Shown: positions 1 through 8,865 of the stretch, one piece after another
How the letters are laid out: every line of letters begins with the position of its first letter
How positions within the stretch are numbered: the first letter of the stretch is position 1
Origin: Lysinibacillus antri
Lineage (GTDB): Bacteria > Bacillota > Bacilli > Bacillales_A > Planococcaceae
DNA: 64,000 nt
Direction: 5' to 3'
Assembly: GCF_003977595.1 (NCBI RefSeq)
Contig: NZ_RYYR01000005.1
Location: forward strand, 118,334 to 182,333
Notes under the pieces: model-generated
The model's input: the letters and a program-made list of their open reading frames with translations, nothing else
Told to the model about the DNA's origin: nothing
The model's database searches: none
Translations under genes and position numbers: made by a program

Positions 1-1541
1 GGGAACCATGTTGGATATTCACGTACCACAAAAGTAGATTGACCAAAGTCTTCTAAATAGACACCAACTTCTTCTAATGCCTGTAGATTTTCTTTTAACG
101 TAAACGCTTCATCGGCTGAATAATGGAATGTAAGAGGTAATAGTAAAGATTGACGTTCATTTGGATTGACCTCGCCCACTTTATCGCGGAAATATTCATA
201 TTTTATTCGTTCTTGGGCTGCATGTTGATCAATTAAATAAAACCCGTCTTCCATTTGCGCCACGATATACGTTCCATGAATTTGCCCGACGATTTCAAGC
301 TGCGGGAACGGCTCTTTTTTCTCTTGTATTTCCTCTTGTACAATTGGTTCAGGTTCTTCCCACTGTATTGGGATTTCTGTTGGTTCTTCGATTAGTGGAG
401 TAGAAGTTTCTTTAATAATGGATTCGCTTGCGGTTAATTTCTCAACAATCGCATCCATTTTCGTTTCATTAAAAGAAGGTGCTGGCTTCCATAGATTAAT
501 TTGCTCACTAGGGACACGCACCGGTTTTTCTTTTTTCTCAGCAAGTGGGACATGGATTGCGGTACGGATTGCTTTTCGGATTGCTTCCTCAATAAGCGGC
601 AATAACTCCTGTTCCTTACTTAACCGTATTTGCAGTTTGGCGGGATGAACATTAACGTCGGTTAAATAAGGATCGCCTTCGATATACATAACGACAATCG
701 GGTAACGTTCAATCGGTAAATACGTATGATACGCATGGACAATGGCTTTTTGAACTAAATAATGTTTCACAAAACGACCATTCACAAAGATGGACATATA
801 GTTTTTGGATGCGCGTGTTATTTCGGGCAAACTTGCAAAGCCGTGCACTTTATAATCATGAGACTCCCCACTAAAGGTAATCATCTTTTTTGCATTTTGC
901 ACGCCATAAATTGCGGCAATGACTTGTTGGACATTTCCCCTGCCGTTCGTTTGAAGAAGCGTTCCTCCATTATGTACGAGTTTAAACGCAATTTCTGGAT
1001 AGCCTAAAGCCAGTCGATTCATATAATCAATGGAGTGACCCAGTTCGGTTTGAATGGTTTTTAAATATTTTAATCTCGCCGGTGTATTAAAGAACAGCTG
1101 CGATACAGTAATATCTGTCCCTCTTCGAAATGCAGTGGGCTTCATCGACACCACATGGCCCCCGTCAAGTTCAACTTCAACGCCCGAATGTTCACCATCT
1201 GATGTTTTCAAGTTTACTTTTGACACCGAGGCAATGGATGCTAACGCTTCACCACGAAATCCTAACGTACGGATTCGAAAAAGGTCTTGTTCTTTTGAAA
1301 GTTTTGATGTGGCATGGCGAGAGAATGATTTTAAGGCATCCTCCTCATCCATTCCACCGCCATTATCTGTTACTTGGATGGAGGTTAACCCTGCTTCTTC
1401 GAGAAAAACTTCGATGGATGTACTTCCTGCATCGATCGCATTTTCAACAAGTTCTTTCACGACGGATGATGGTCGCTCCACTACTTCCCCAGCTGCTATT
1501 TTATTGGATAACCATTCGTCCATGATTTGAATTTTTCCCAT
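1..1541 (-). CDS. mutL: DNA mismatch repair protein MutL (3' end cut by window edge)
   Basis: MutL is the mismatch repair ATPase that links MutS recognition to strand incision. About 513 residues are visible and the C-terminus runs off the left edge. The GHKL ATPase motifs are present: ELVENAIDAG near residue 30, DNGGGM near 60, LGFRGEAL near 95. An endonuclease motif DQHAAQERIKYE lies near residue 437, as in MutL proteins of bacteria that lack MutH, so this MutL is expected to nick DNA itself. A strong AGGAGG site about 9 bases upstream of the ATG fixes the start. It follows mutS by 137 bp, the usual mutS-mutL operon order. The gap between them is filled by a 21-bp periodic array. Confidence 0.97.
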   Translation of the reverse strand, partial: MGKIQIMDEWLSNKIAAGEVVERPSSVVKELVENAIDAGSTSIEVFLEEAGLTSIQVTDNGGGMDEEDALKSFSRHATSKLSKEQDLFRIRTLGFRGEALASIASVSKVNLKTSDGEHSGVEVELDGGHVVSMKPTAFRRGTDITVSQLFFNTPARLKYLKTIQTELGHSIDYMNRLALGYPEIAFKLVHNGGTLLQTNGRGNVQQVIAAIYGVQNAKKMITFSGESHDYKVHGFASLPEITRASKNYMSIFVNGRFVKHYLVQKAIVHAYHTYLPIERYPIVVMYIEGDPYLTDVNVHPAKLQIRLSKEQELLPLIEEAIRKAIRTAIHVPLAEKKEKPVRVPSEQINLWKPAPSFNETKMDAIVEKLTASESIIKETSTPLIEEPTEIPIQWEEPEPIVQEEIQEKKEPFPQLEIVGQIHGTYIVAQMEDGFYLIDQHAAQERIKYEYFRDKVGEVNPNERQSLLLPLTFHYSADEAFTLKENLQALEEVGVYLEDFGQSTFVVREYPTWF

Positions 1542-1580
1542 AATTGAGGTACCTCCTTTTTATTGTGGTAGATTGGAGGG

Positions 1581-1685
1581 ATTCCGCCAAAGTTTGGGAT
1601 AATCCCGCCAATTTTTTGAATAATCCCGTCAAAAACCACTATAATCCCGCCATTTTTGCAGAAAATCCCGCCAATCCGCTATTTC
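1581..1685. repeat. Array A: five 21-bp units with an ATYCCGYCA core
   Basis: Five copies of a 9-bp core (ATTCCGCCA, ATCCCGCCA, ATCCCGTCA, ATCCCGCCA, ATCCCGCCA) begin at 1581, 1602, 1623, 1644 and 1665, an exact 21-bp period. The other 12 bp of each unit are A/T-rich and variable. The array fills the mutS-mutL gap. Its first unit in transcription order overlaps the mutS stop codon, and the last ends about 25 bp before the mutL ribosome binding site. On the transcribed strand the core reads TGGCGGGAT. The same family recurs at 7767-7871. Function unknown. Confidence 0.9.
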
Positions 1686-4249
1686 TTACTCAACAACGCC
1701 TGTTGCAATTCATATAGCACATTAATTGCTTGGATTGGTGACGTTCCCATGATATTCATTTTCTCAAGTCGTTCTAAAACGTCTTTTTCCGCTTCAGACA
1801 GGGCACTTTCCCCCTCAAATAATGATAACTGCTCGATCTCCTCACGTACCACTACTTCTTGCACTTGTTGGATCGGTTCATTCGATTCAAATTGTTCCAA
1901 TAACACTTGGGCGCGTTCAATAATGGCATCTGGCATTTCTGCTAATTTTGCCACATGGACACCATAGCTTTTATCAGCAGCCCCCGCACGTACTTTATGT
2001 AAGAAGACCACCTTGCCATCCTGTTCCGTTGCGCTAACATGGACGTTTTGAAGTCGCTCTAACTGATCTTCAAGGGCTGTTAGTTCATGATAATGGGTTG
2101 AAAATAATGTATTGGCACCAATTTTATGATGAATGTATTCCATCATGGATTGAGCGAGCGCCATGCCATCGTAAGTAGACGTTCCACGGCCAATTTCATC
2201 AAATAACAATAAACTGTTTTCTGTCGCATTTGTAATGGCATGTTGAGATTCAAGCATTTCGACCATAAATGTAGATTGACCAGCCACTAAATCATCCGCT
2301 GCACCAATTCGTGTGAAAATTTGATCGATAATCGGTAAGACTGCTTCATCCGCCGGTACATAACAGCCCATTTGTGCGAGCACGACAATTAACGCAACTT
2401 GTCGCATATACGTACTTTTACCGGACATGTTTGGACCTGTAATGAGCATCATATTTTTGTCATCCGTTAAGATACAATCATTTGGTACGTACATTTGTTT
2501 ATTTAGCATTTTTTCCACTACAGGATGGCGGCCCCCCACAATTTTCAGTGACCTACCTTCGTGGAACGTTGGTTGAATAAAACGATACTTTTCGGATACA
2601 ACAGCAAAGCTAATATACACATCTAGCTCACTAATTTTTGAAGCTAATGCTTGTACGCGTGGAATGTATGCCTTTAAGGTTTCGCGCAATTCAACAAACA
2701 GATCATATTCTAACGCAAGACTTTGCTCTTCTGCATTTAAAATAATCGCTTCTTTTTCTTTTAATTCCTCGGTAATATAACGTTCTGCATTTGCTAATGT
2801 TTGTTTTCGCTCATAACGTGTTAAATCTGCATTGGAAATTTGGGATTTTGTTATTTCGATATAATAACCAAATACGCGATTGTAGCCAATTTTTAAGTTT
2901 TTAATGCCGGTAAGCTCACGTTCTTTCTGTTCAAGCTGCACAATCCAGTCCTTACCGTTTCGGGATGCATCACGTAATTCATCGAGTTTTTCATTGTAAC
3001 CGTCTCGAATCACGTCCCCTTCCTTGATTGAAATAGGCGGGTGATCCGTAATGGCATGGGCTAACAATTGTACAATTTCCGCGCATTCATCAAGGTTTTC
3101 ACCAAGCTGTATTAATGTTTCTCGCCCACTTTGAATAAGCTGTTGTTTAATGGCTGGTACTTGACGAAGCGATTCACGCAGTTGAGCTAAATCACGGCCT
3201 CCCACGTTTCCAAACGCAACTCGACCAGCTAATCGTTCTAAATCGTACACTTGCTTAAGTAATTCTTTTAATTCATCTCGTACAAAAAATTCATCCAGTA
3301 AATCCGTGACAATCGCAAGGCGTTCTTCAATACTCGTACGATTTGCAAGTGGTTGATGGAGCCATTGTTTTAGCTTACGCCCTCCCATTGCCGTCACCGT
3401 TTCATCTAGTAACCAAAGCAGCGTCCCTTTTTGATCACCGCCGCGAATCGATTGTAGTAGCTCCAGGTTTCGTTTTGAATTGGAGTCGATGCGTAAAAGT
3501 TGCTTTGTTTCGATATATGTAAAGGGTTGAATATGCGAAAGCGAGCGCATTTGTGTTCGTTCCACATACTGCAACAAGCTTTTTGCTACGCCTTGTAATT
3601 CTTTTGGTAAGTTTTCAATATAGTTTCGGCACTTTTCCTCGGACATTTCTTCATTTTCAAGGGACAAAACAACACCTAAATTATTTGCTTGCTCTGTAAT
3701 CATCATCTGCAATGGCTCCGTTACGACTAGCTCACGAATATTTAAGGATAGTAGTTGCTGCAGTAATGATTTAATACCACCTTCGACAATGATGGTATTG
3801 GCTTCTCCTGTCGAAACATCTAAATAAGCAAAGGCAATGGATTGATTCGATAATTGTTCTGCCGAGGCGATAAAGTGATTGGATTTTCCATCAATTGTTT
3901 TTCCTTCTGTAATCGTCCCAGGTGTGATCAATTGAACGACTTCTCGTTTGACGACCCCTTTGGACTGCTTTGGATCTTCGGTTTGTTCACAAATCGCGAC
4001 TTTGTACCCTTTTGACACAAGAGTTTCGATATAATTTTTAGCTGAATGATGAGGTACACCACACATCGGGATACGGTCTTTCGTTCCTGCATCTCGACTT
4101 GTTAAGGTGATTTCTAAAATTTGAGAAGCGGATACGGCATCATCAAAAAACATTTCATAAAAGTCGCCCAATCGATAAAAAAGAAAGGCATCTTTATATT
4201 CTGATTTAATTGATAAATATTGTTGCATCATTGGTGTGTATGTCGTCAT
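1679..4249 (-). CDS. mutS: DNA mismatch repair protein MutS
   Basis: MutS binds mismatches and small loops as a dimer and recruits MutL. At 856 aa it is full length for the family. The N-terminal mismatch-reading motif is DFYEMF near residue 30. The ABC-type ATPase has Walker A TGPNMSGKST near residue 603, followed by the Walker B/signature stretch DEIGRGTSTYDG and the THYHEL histidine motif. The C-terminus ends at a TAG codon that lies inside the last repeat unit of Array A. It is the first gene of the mutS-mutL operon, with its own terminator-isolated promoter upstream at about 4285. Confidence 0.98.
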   Translation of the reverse strand: MTTYTPMMQQYLSIKSEYKDAFLFYRLGDFYEMFFDDAVSASQILEITLTSRDAGTKDRIPMCGVPHHSAKNYIETLVSKGYKVAICEQTEDPKQSKGVVKREVVQLITPGTITEGKTIDGKSNHFIASAEQLSNQSIAFAYLDVSTGEANTIIVEGGIKSLLQQLLSLNIRELVVTEPLQMMITEQANNLGVVLSLENEEMSEEKCRNYIENLPKELQGVAKSLLQYVERTQMRSLSHIQPFTYIETKQLLRIDSNSKRNLELLQSIRGGDQKGTLLWLLDETVTAMGGRKLKQWLHQPLANRTSIEERLAIVTDLLDEFFVRDELKELLKQVYDLERLAGRVAFGNVGGRDLAQLRESLRQVPAIKQQLIQSGRETLIQLGENLDECAEIVQLLAHAITDHPPISIKEGDVIRDGYNEKLDELRDASRNGKDWIVQLEQKERELTGIKNLKIGYNRVFGYYIEITKSQISNADLTRYERKQTLANAERYITEELKEKEAIILNAEEQSLALEYDLFVELRETLKAYIPRVQALASKISELDVYISFAVVSEKYRFIQPTFHEGRSLKIVGGRHPVVEKMLNKQMYVPNDCILTDDKNMMLITGPNMSGKSTYMRQVALIVVLAQMGCYVPADEAVLPIIDQIFTRIGAADDLVAGQSTFMVEMLESQHAITNATENSLLLFDEIGRGTSTYDGMALAQSMMEYIHHKIGANTLFSTHYHELTALEDQLERLQNVHVSATEQDGKVVFLHKVRAGAADKSYGVHVAKLAEMPDAIIERAQVLLEQFESNEPIQQVQEVVVREEIEQLSLFEGESALSEAEKDVLERLEKMNIMGTSPIQAINVLYELQQALLSKK

Positions 4250-4282
4250 TTTTTGTGTTCCTCTCTACTACTTTATCTTTTC

Positions 4283-4291
4283 ATTATACCA
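4283..4291 (-). promoter_or_regulatory. Extended -10 promoter candidate for mutS-mutL
   Basis: On the minus strand the sequence reads TGGTATAAT, an extended -10 (TG-N-TATAAT), about 35 bp upstream of the mutS ATG. No good -35 box is visible 16-18 bp further up, as is common for extended -10 promoters. It lies between the cotE terminator and mutS. Confidence 0.5.
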
Positions 4292-4335
4292 AATTTTAAT
4301 GGCTAAATAGAGATTCACACATATTAGAAAAGTGA

Positions 4336-4384
4336 AATAAAAAAAGAGCGCCTCTGATCTACTAACTTTTAGTAGAGGGCGCTC
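4336..4384 (-). terminator. Intrinsic terminator after cotE
   Basis: GC-rich stem GAGCGCC...GGCGCTC (4346-4384, with an internal bulge and paired CTACT/AGTAG segment), followed on the minus strand by a run of T. It sits 8 bp past the cotE stop codon and separates cotE from mutS. Confidence 0.85.
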
Positions 4385-4392
4385 CAGTACGA

Positions 4393-5019
4393 TTATCGAT
4401 GAAATGATGACGATTCGTCGCTTATTTTACCGCCGCCGAACTTACCTTTATGGAAGTCGGATCCAAAGTCTGAAGATGAACTTGATGAGCTAGAGCTTGA
4501 ACTTGAGCTTGATGATGAGGAGCTTTCGTCGTCATCATTGTCGTCATCGAATCTCCACTCTTCTTCATACTCAATTGGGTGTACAGATACAACCACTTTT
4601 GTTTCACCAATCACTTCAACAAGGAAGTCACGTTCAATAACGATATTGAAGCTGTCACCACTTTGCGTAATAATCGCTTCTACGCAGTTTGGTTGTTGTA
4701 ACACACGTACATGGCAATCATTTGTTTCAATTACGTCTTCATCGCGATAGTGTAATTTGATGCGGTCTTTATAATGAATTGTCTCTGTGTGAACAGCTGT
4801 TCTTGAATGATTATTGTACGCGTACCACACGTTTACATCATATTTTCCAGAAACCTCAACATACTTCCCAACTTTTTTCGCACTGTAGTGGTGATTGATT
4901 ACCCAGCAACCTAAAATGCTCGTTGGAACATTTGAAGGACGCAGAATCTCACTACTCTCAGTTCTTTTTTTACCTTTAGCGACAACCGCTTTAGTCACAA
5001 TTTGACGCAAACGTTTCAA
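4393..5019 (-). CDS. cotE: Spore coat morphogenetic protein CotE with poly-serine tail
   Basis: CotE directs assembly of the outer coat around the forespore. Residues 5-150 carry the CotE signature, including IVTKAVVAKGK, an ILGCWVINH stretch, VLQQPNCVEA and EVIGETKVVVSV. The C-terminus departs from B. subtilis CotE: after an acidic DDDNDDDE stretch there are 18 consecutive serines, then FGSDFHKGKFGGGK. The ATG at 5040 is unlikely to be the start because the AAGGAGG ribosome binding site lies inside that reading. The TTG at 5019, seven bases after the site, gives 208 aa and matches the family N-terminus. A sigma-K-like promoter lies directly upstream. Confidence 0.93.
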   Translation of the reverse strand: MKRLRQIVTKAVVAKGKKRTESSEILRPSNVPTSILGCWVINHHYSAKKVGKYVEVSGKYDVNVWYAYNNHSRTAVHTETIHYKDRIKLHYRDEDVIETNDCHVRVLQQPNCVEAIITQSGDSFNIVIERDFLVEVIGETKVVVSVHPIEYEEEWRFDDDNDDDESSSSSSSSSSSSSSSSSSDFGSDFHKGKFGGGKISDESSSFHR

Positions 5020-5050
5020 CGCTTTTCCTCCTTTATACATCTAGTCGAAC

Positions 5051-5079
5051 TATAGTATGCGGCTAGTGCCTAATTGGTG
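5051..5079 (-). promoter_or_regulatory. Sigma-K-like promoter candidate for cotE
   Basis: The minus strand reads CATACTATA at 5059-5051, matching the sigma-K -10 consensus CATANNNTA, with an ACC -35-like element about 17 bp upstream. B. subtilis cotE is known to be read by sigma-E and sigma-K. The predicted RNA start is near 5044, which supports the TTG start at 5019 over the ATG at 5040. Confidence 0.45.
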
Positions 5080-5254
5080 AAATGTCTTGTAGTTTGAATT
5101 TTTTTTGCGAATTTTGTAGTGGTGTTTTCAAATAGCGAATACTTGAAAACGATAGAATGAATGCTGGCAAACTAACCGAATCATTCGTGCTGACAACTTA
5201 TAGTATTAAGGTTGGGCAAATTGTGTTCCTAGAAATTCAATCGTGCTTAAAAGA

Positions 5255-5294
5255 AAAGAAAGAAAAACCCCCTACGCACATGGAGTAGGAGGTT
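5255..5294 (-). terminator. Intrinsic terminator after ricA
   Basis: Stem AACCTCCTAC...GTAGGGGGTT (one G-T pair) at 5266-5294, followed on the minus strand by a T-rich tract (complement of a long A/G-rich run). It ends the miaB-ricA unit. Confidence 0.8.
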
Positions 5295-5311
5295 CATTTT
5301 GAATAATTAAA

Positions 5312-5749
5312 TTATGAGCAGCTTCCAGGTTTACTATTACTTACTTTAGAGCCTGTTTCACCTTTTAATAGGTCGCCACCAGTGGACTCAATAATTTCGT
5401 TTGTTACGTTATTGGCAATCGCATTTGAAACTAATTGAAGTAAGTTGTTCACTTCAAATTGAGATTCTTTAAATTGTTGCACGATTGGAACTGCATCGAT
5501 TTCTTCTTCAATTTTTGCGATTTTTTCTTCCACAAGTTTTACCGCTTTTTCTTTTCCAAGATGTTGGAAGTTCACTACTTGCTTTTGTAAAGTTTTTAAA
5601 CTGGCAATTTTTTCACGCACTGTTTGATTTTCATTAATTTGTGCTTCTGCTTTTTTGAAAAATTCAACTTCTTCTGTATTGGCAATCATATGTGCAATTT
5701 CTTTTGCTTTTTCAACGATTTCGTCTTTTGTATAAAGCTTTGTTGTCAT
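5312..5749 (-). CDS. ricA: RicA (YmcA), Y-complex regulator of RNase Y
   Basis: A 145-aa YlbF/YmcA-family protein, mostly predicted helix (for example KAEAQINENQTVREKIASLK). In B. subtilis, RicA (YmcA) with RicF (YlbF) and RicT (YaaT) forms the Y-complex, which steers RNase Y mRNA processing and is needed for biofilm formation, competence and sporulation. The C-terminus ends in GSCS; Y-complex proteins are known to bind Fe-S clusters, but only one cysteine is present here. The start codon overlaps the miaB stop (TAATG) and the GAGGTGG binding site lies inside miaB, so translation is coupled. The neighbour order miaB-ricA-cotE is conserved. Confidence 0.92.
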   Translation of the reverse strand: MTTKLYTKDEIVEKAKEIAHMIANTEEVEFFKKAEAQINENQTVREKIASLKTLQKQVVNFQHLGKEKAVKLVEEKIAKIEEEIDAVPIVQQFKESQFEVNNLLQLVSNAIANNVTNEIIESTGGDLLKGETGSKVSNSKPGSCS

Positions 5750-7284
5750 TATACTTCCACCTCATGTCGATTAACGATTTCTACAAATTCACCGCGCAGT
5801 GAGTAAGATTTCGCCTCGAGTATTTTTACTTTCACAAGTTTCCCTACTAATTCTTTAGGTCCTGCAAAGTTTACTAATTTATTTTTACGTGTATAACCTG
5901 CTAACACATCATCACGTTTTTTACTGCTTCCTTCAACTAACACTTCCACAACTTGACCTTCGTAGTTTTTCAATGCCGCAGATGAAAATTCTTCTACGAC
6001 CGCATTTAAACGTTGAAGGCGCTCTTTTTTCACTTCTTGTGGAACATTGTCTTGCATTTTCGCAGCCGGAGTTCCTTCACGTGGCGAGTAAATGTACGTA
6101 AAGGCCATTTCAAATCCAACTTCTCGATATAAATCAAGTGTTTCTTGGAATTGTTCTTCTGTTTCATTTGGGTACCCAACGATGATGTCGGTTGATAAAG
6201 CTACATCTGGCATCGCTATTTTGATTTTGCGAACTAAATCAAGGAAAAGTTCACGTGTATATTTACGTGCCATAATTTTTAAAATTTCATTTGAACCGGA
6301 TTGAACTGGTAAATGAATGTGCTCAACTAAGTTCCCTTTTTTCGCTAACACTTCGATTAAGTGATCATCAAAATCGCGTGGATGACTTGTTGTGAAACGA
6401 ATACGTGGAATATCGATTTTGCGTAACTCGTCCATTAAATCACCAAGACGATATTCGATATCTGTAAAATCTTTTCCGTATGCGTTAACGTTTTGGCCAA
6501 GAAGCATAATTTCTTGGTAGCCTTGTGCCGCTAGATCACGTACTTCTTGAATGATTTCATCTGGACGGCGACTACGCTCTTTTCCACGTGTATATGGAAC
6601 GATACAATATGTACAGAATTTATCGCAGCCGTACATAATATTTACCCACGCTTTAATGGCACCATTTCGTTGTTTTGGAAGGTTTTCAATCACGTCGCCT
6701 TCTTTTGACCAAACTTCGATGACCATTTCTTTTGACATGTAGGCTTCTTTTAAAATGTGCGGTAAGCGGTGAATATTGTGAGTACCGAATACCATGTCTA
6801 CATGTTGATATGTTGTTAAAATTTTATTTACAACCGACTCTTCTTGCGACATACAGCCACAAACGCCGATTAACATTTCAGGGTTTTTACGCTTATATTT
6901 TACTAGGAATCCTAGTTCACCAAATACTTTGTTTTCTGCATTTTCACGGATGGCACATGTATTTAATAGAACAACATCGGCTTCTTCGATTAGGTGGGTT
7001 GGTTCATAGCCAAGTTGTGTGAAGATCCCCGCCATTACTTCTGAATCGTGTTCGTTCATTTGGCATCCGTACGTTCGAATATAAAACTTACGACCCGCAC
7101 CCATTCCTAGAAACTCTTCATCAATGTCGAAATCTTTATGGTACTTCACTTCTTCTTTCCCACGTTTTTTCGCATCTTTTAAAGAAGGAGCCGCCGTCAC
7201 TACTCGCTCAAAATAACTGCTATAATCTTTTTCGGGTTTTGGTTGGTTCACTTGCTGACTAGCTAGTCGTTGTTCCTCATTCAT
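5749..7284 (-). CDS. miaB: tRNA-2-methylthio-N6-dimethylallyladenosine synthase MiaB
   Basis: MiaB adds the methylthio group at C2 of i6A37 in tRNA, using two 4Fe-4S clusters and S-adenosylmethionine. It has 511 aa. The N-terminal UPF0004 domain contains [11 protein letters not shown] near residue 72 and further cysteines in [10 protein letters not shown] and VCGCM. The radical SAM motif is [10 protein letters not shown] near residue 220, and the TRAM domain is at the C-terminus. The extended hydrophilic N-terminus of about 65 residues is usual for Bacillales. An AAGGAG site precedes the ATG. It overlaps ricA by one base. Confidence 0.97.
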   Translation of the reverse strand: MNEEQRLASQQVNQPKPEKDYSSYFERVVTAAPSLKDAKKRGKEEVKYHKDFDIDEEFLGMGAGRKFYIRTYGCQMNEHDSEVMAGIFTQLGYEPTHLIEEADVVLLNTCAIRENAENKVFGELGFLVKYKRKNPEMLIGVCGCMSQEESVVNKILTTYQHVDMVFGTHNIHRLPHILKEAYMSKEMVIEVWSKEGDVIENLPKQRNGAIKAWVNIMYGCDKFCTYCIVPYTRGKERSRRPDEIIQEVRDLAAQGYQEIMLLGQNVNAYGKDFTDIEYRLGDLMDELRKIDIPRIRFTTSHPRDFDDHLIEVLAKKGNLVEHIHLPVQSGSNEILKIMARKYTRELFLDLVRKIKIAMPDVALSTDIIVGYPNETEEQFQETLDLYREVGFEMAFTYIYSPREGTPAAKMQDNVPQEVKKERLQRLNAVVEEFSSAALKNYEGQVVEVLVEGSSKKRDDVLAGYTRKNKLVNFAGPKELVGKLVKVKILEAKSYSLRGEFVEIVNRHEVEV

Positions 7285-7375
7285 TGAATCTAGAAACTCC
7301 TTTCAAGATTGGTTTCGTACATTCGAATCCCATTTTAACATTATAACGAAAAATTAGTAGAATGAACAATAAAAG

Positions 7376-7732
7376 TTATGATAATTTGATGAACTGCTCA
7401 TAACTTTCTAGGTCATTTTCCTTTAATATTGCAAGAAACGTAAAACACAGTTGCACGACCGAATGCCAATTCATCTGGTACTGCTGTTCGAATTGGTGCT
7501 TCGGAAGGGTAAGTACCTGTTGAAAAATTGTTTTTGGATCGATTTGCTGCTCTTCTAAGTATGTGAGGAATGCCAGGAAAAGTTTGTGATCCTGTACAGC
7601 GAGCGACTTTTCCTCTACTAATTTGTTAATTTGCTTGGGATTTTGTAGCGAATTTGCTTTTTGGAATAGTTTATTAAGTTGTTCGTTTTGTTTTTGTTGT
7701 TTGATAGATAGGAAATCGATTATTTTGTTCAT
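7376..7732 (-). CDS. Hypothetical protein, 118 aa
   Basis: I do not recognise the family. The protein is soluble, Gln/Leu/Lys-rich and probably all-helical: an N-terminal heptad-like stretch (FLSIKQQKQNEQLNKLF) then FLAFLTYLEEQQID and WHSVVQLCFTFLAIL. There is no signal peptide and no clear membrane span. An AGGTAA site lies 6 bases before the ATG. It sits between the NERD-domain gene and miaB, with Array B filling the gap upstream of it. It is probably a real gene because the frame is open from a proper ribosome binding site on the same strand as its neighbours, but nothing indicates a function. Confidence 0.65.
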   Translation of the reverse strand: MNKIIDFLSIKQQKQNEQLNKLFQKANSLQNPKQINKLVEEKSLAVQDHKLFLAFLTYLEEQQIDPKTIFQQVLTLPKHQFEQQYQMNWHSVVQLCFTFLAILKENDLESYEQFIKLS

Positions 7733-7766
7733 GTTTTTACCTGCTTTTTTTGTATGACTGGATGTA

Positions 7767-7871
7767 ATTCCGCCAATTTGGAGTATGATTCCGCCAAAAT
7801 TTGTGAAAATCCCGCCGAATTATAGAAAAATCCCGTCAACTTTCTCATAAATCCCGCCAAATGTCTTTCGG
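7767..7871. repeat. Array B: five 21-bp units with an ATYCCGYCA core
   Basis: Cores ATTCCGCCA, ATTCCGCCA, ATCCCGCCG, ATCCCGTCA and ATCCCGCCA begin at 7767, 7788, 7809, 7830 and 7851, an exact 21-bp period with the same core as Array A. The orientation relative to transcription is also the same. The unit at 7851-7871 lies inside the NERD gene and encodes its final residues (WRD). The other end stops about 25 bp before the ribosome binding site of the next gene. The spacers between cores are not conserved. Confidence 0.9.
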
Positions 7872-8765
7872 AATTAAATATCGCCTATCCCGAGTACTTC
7901 CTTTATGAGTAAACTGCATTCTTTTCATTAATTTATTTGCAGCATCTTCACTTTCAATAAAAAAGAAATCTCTAAATTCTCGATTCGTAATCCATTCACT
8001 TATAAGTACTCGATAATCATGTAATCCCTGCAGTAACGCTTCGTTTGATTTGTTGCCACATACGCAAATGAAGCCTCTTTTATACGTCATTACTCGCCCA
8101 CAAGTACATAGTGCACCCTTTCGAATTGGGGGCAGCTCAAATCTCGGCCAATATTTACTCGGTTGATATAATTTCATTAAGCAATCGACTAGTAACTCAA
8201 AGTGAACTGTCGGAAGTAAATTAGTACTATACCTTAATAATAGCTTTTTAATTTCACTACGCAAACCAATTGCATGGAAAATTGGAATTTCGTCGGGAAT
8301 TCTACCAATCACTGTCGAGGGTTCTGCTATGACAACTGCTTTATAAATTGGCATTGATAAACCCAATCCCTCGACGACACGCTCGATCATATCTGCATTT
8401 CGTTTTACCTGTTCAATGGGGCTTTGGAAGCTTTCGATTTCTCCAGATTTCCTTTTCCTCAAAAATTGATGTTTTTCTTTTTCATACCATATATAACCTG
8501 ACACCGTTTTGATTTCGACAACGAAAATAAAGTGGCGAGAAACAAATAGTGTATCAATTTGATGCTTGTTCGTTTCGTAATTATGATAAAGCAAAGATTC
8601 ATGGGACAGCCCTATTTCCTCCCAAACCCTATCAACTTTCAATTCCCCCTCATAGCCAATAACAGCGCGCTTAAGTAAGTTTGAAACCGTTTCATTGCGC
8701 GCTCTACGATTTAATGCATCCAGTACTAGTATTTTAGATGGAAGTTTTCTTTCAATTAGTCTCAA
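7845..8765 (-). CDS. NERD-domain (nuclease-related) protein with C-terminal Cys motif
   Basis: A 306-aa protein with a NERD domain at about residues 35-150. The PD-(D/E)XK-like core is visible as GYEGE, HQIDTLFVS and VVEIKT. A CTCG...CVCG Cys pair near residues 220-240 suggests a small zinc ribbon. NERD proteins are thought to act on nucleic acids, but most are uncharacterised. The TTG at 8765 is chosen because the AGGAGGG site lies 8 bases upstream and inside the longer ATG reading from 8786. The last codons come from a unit of Array B, so the C-terminus may have been altered when the repeat arose. Confidence 0.8.
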   Translation of the reverse strand: MRLIERKLPSKILVLDALNRRARNETVSNLLKRAVIGYEGELKVDRVWEEIGLSHESLLYHNYETNKHQIDTLFVSRHFIFVVEIKTVSGYIWYEKEKHQFLRKRKSGEIESFQSPIEQVKRNADMIERVVEGLGLSMPIYKAVVIAEPSTVIGRIPDEIPIFHAIGLRSEIKKLLLRYSTNLLPTVHFELLVDCLMKLYQPSKYWPRFELPPIRKGALCTCGRVMTYKRGFICVCGNKSNEALLQGLHDYRVLISEWITNREFRDFFFIESEDAANKLMKRMQFTHKGSTRDRRYLIPKDIWRDL

Positions 8766-8865
8766 AAATATCCCTCCTACTTTCATTGTAATGAAATGTA
8801 AAAGGGATAAAATGGTGTCTACCTATTGAAATGTACGATTTCCAATTAAATGTGTGACAAAATTT

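Noticed and set aside
1054..1530. 158-codon plus-strand open frame
   Set aside because: Antisense shadow of the mutL ATPase domain.
1581..1685. CRISPR array
   Set aside because: Period is 21 bp with 9-bp cores and 12-bp variable parts; no 23-40 bp repeat, no unique spacers of normal size and no cas genes.
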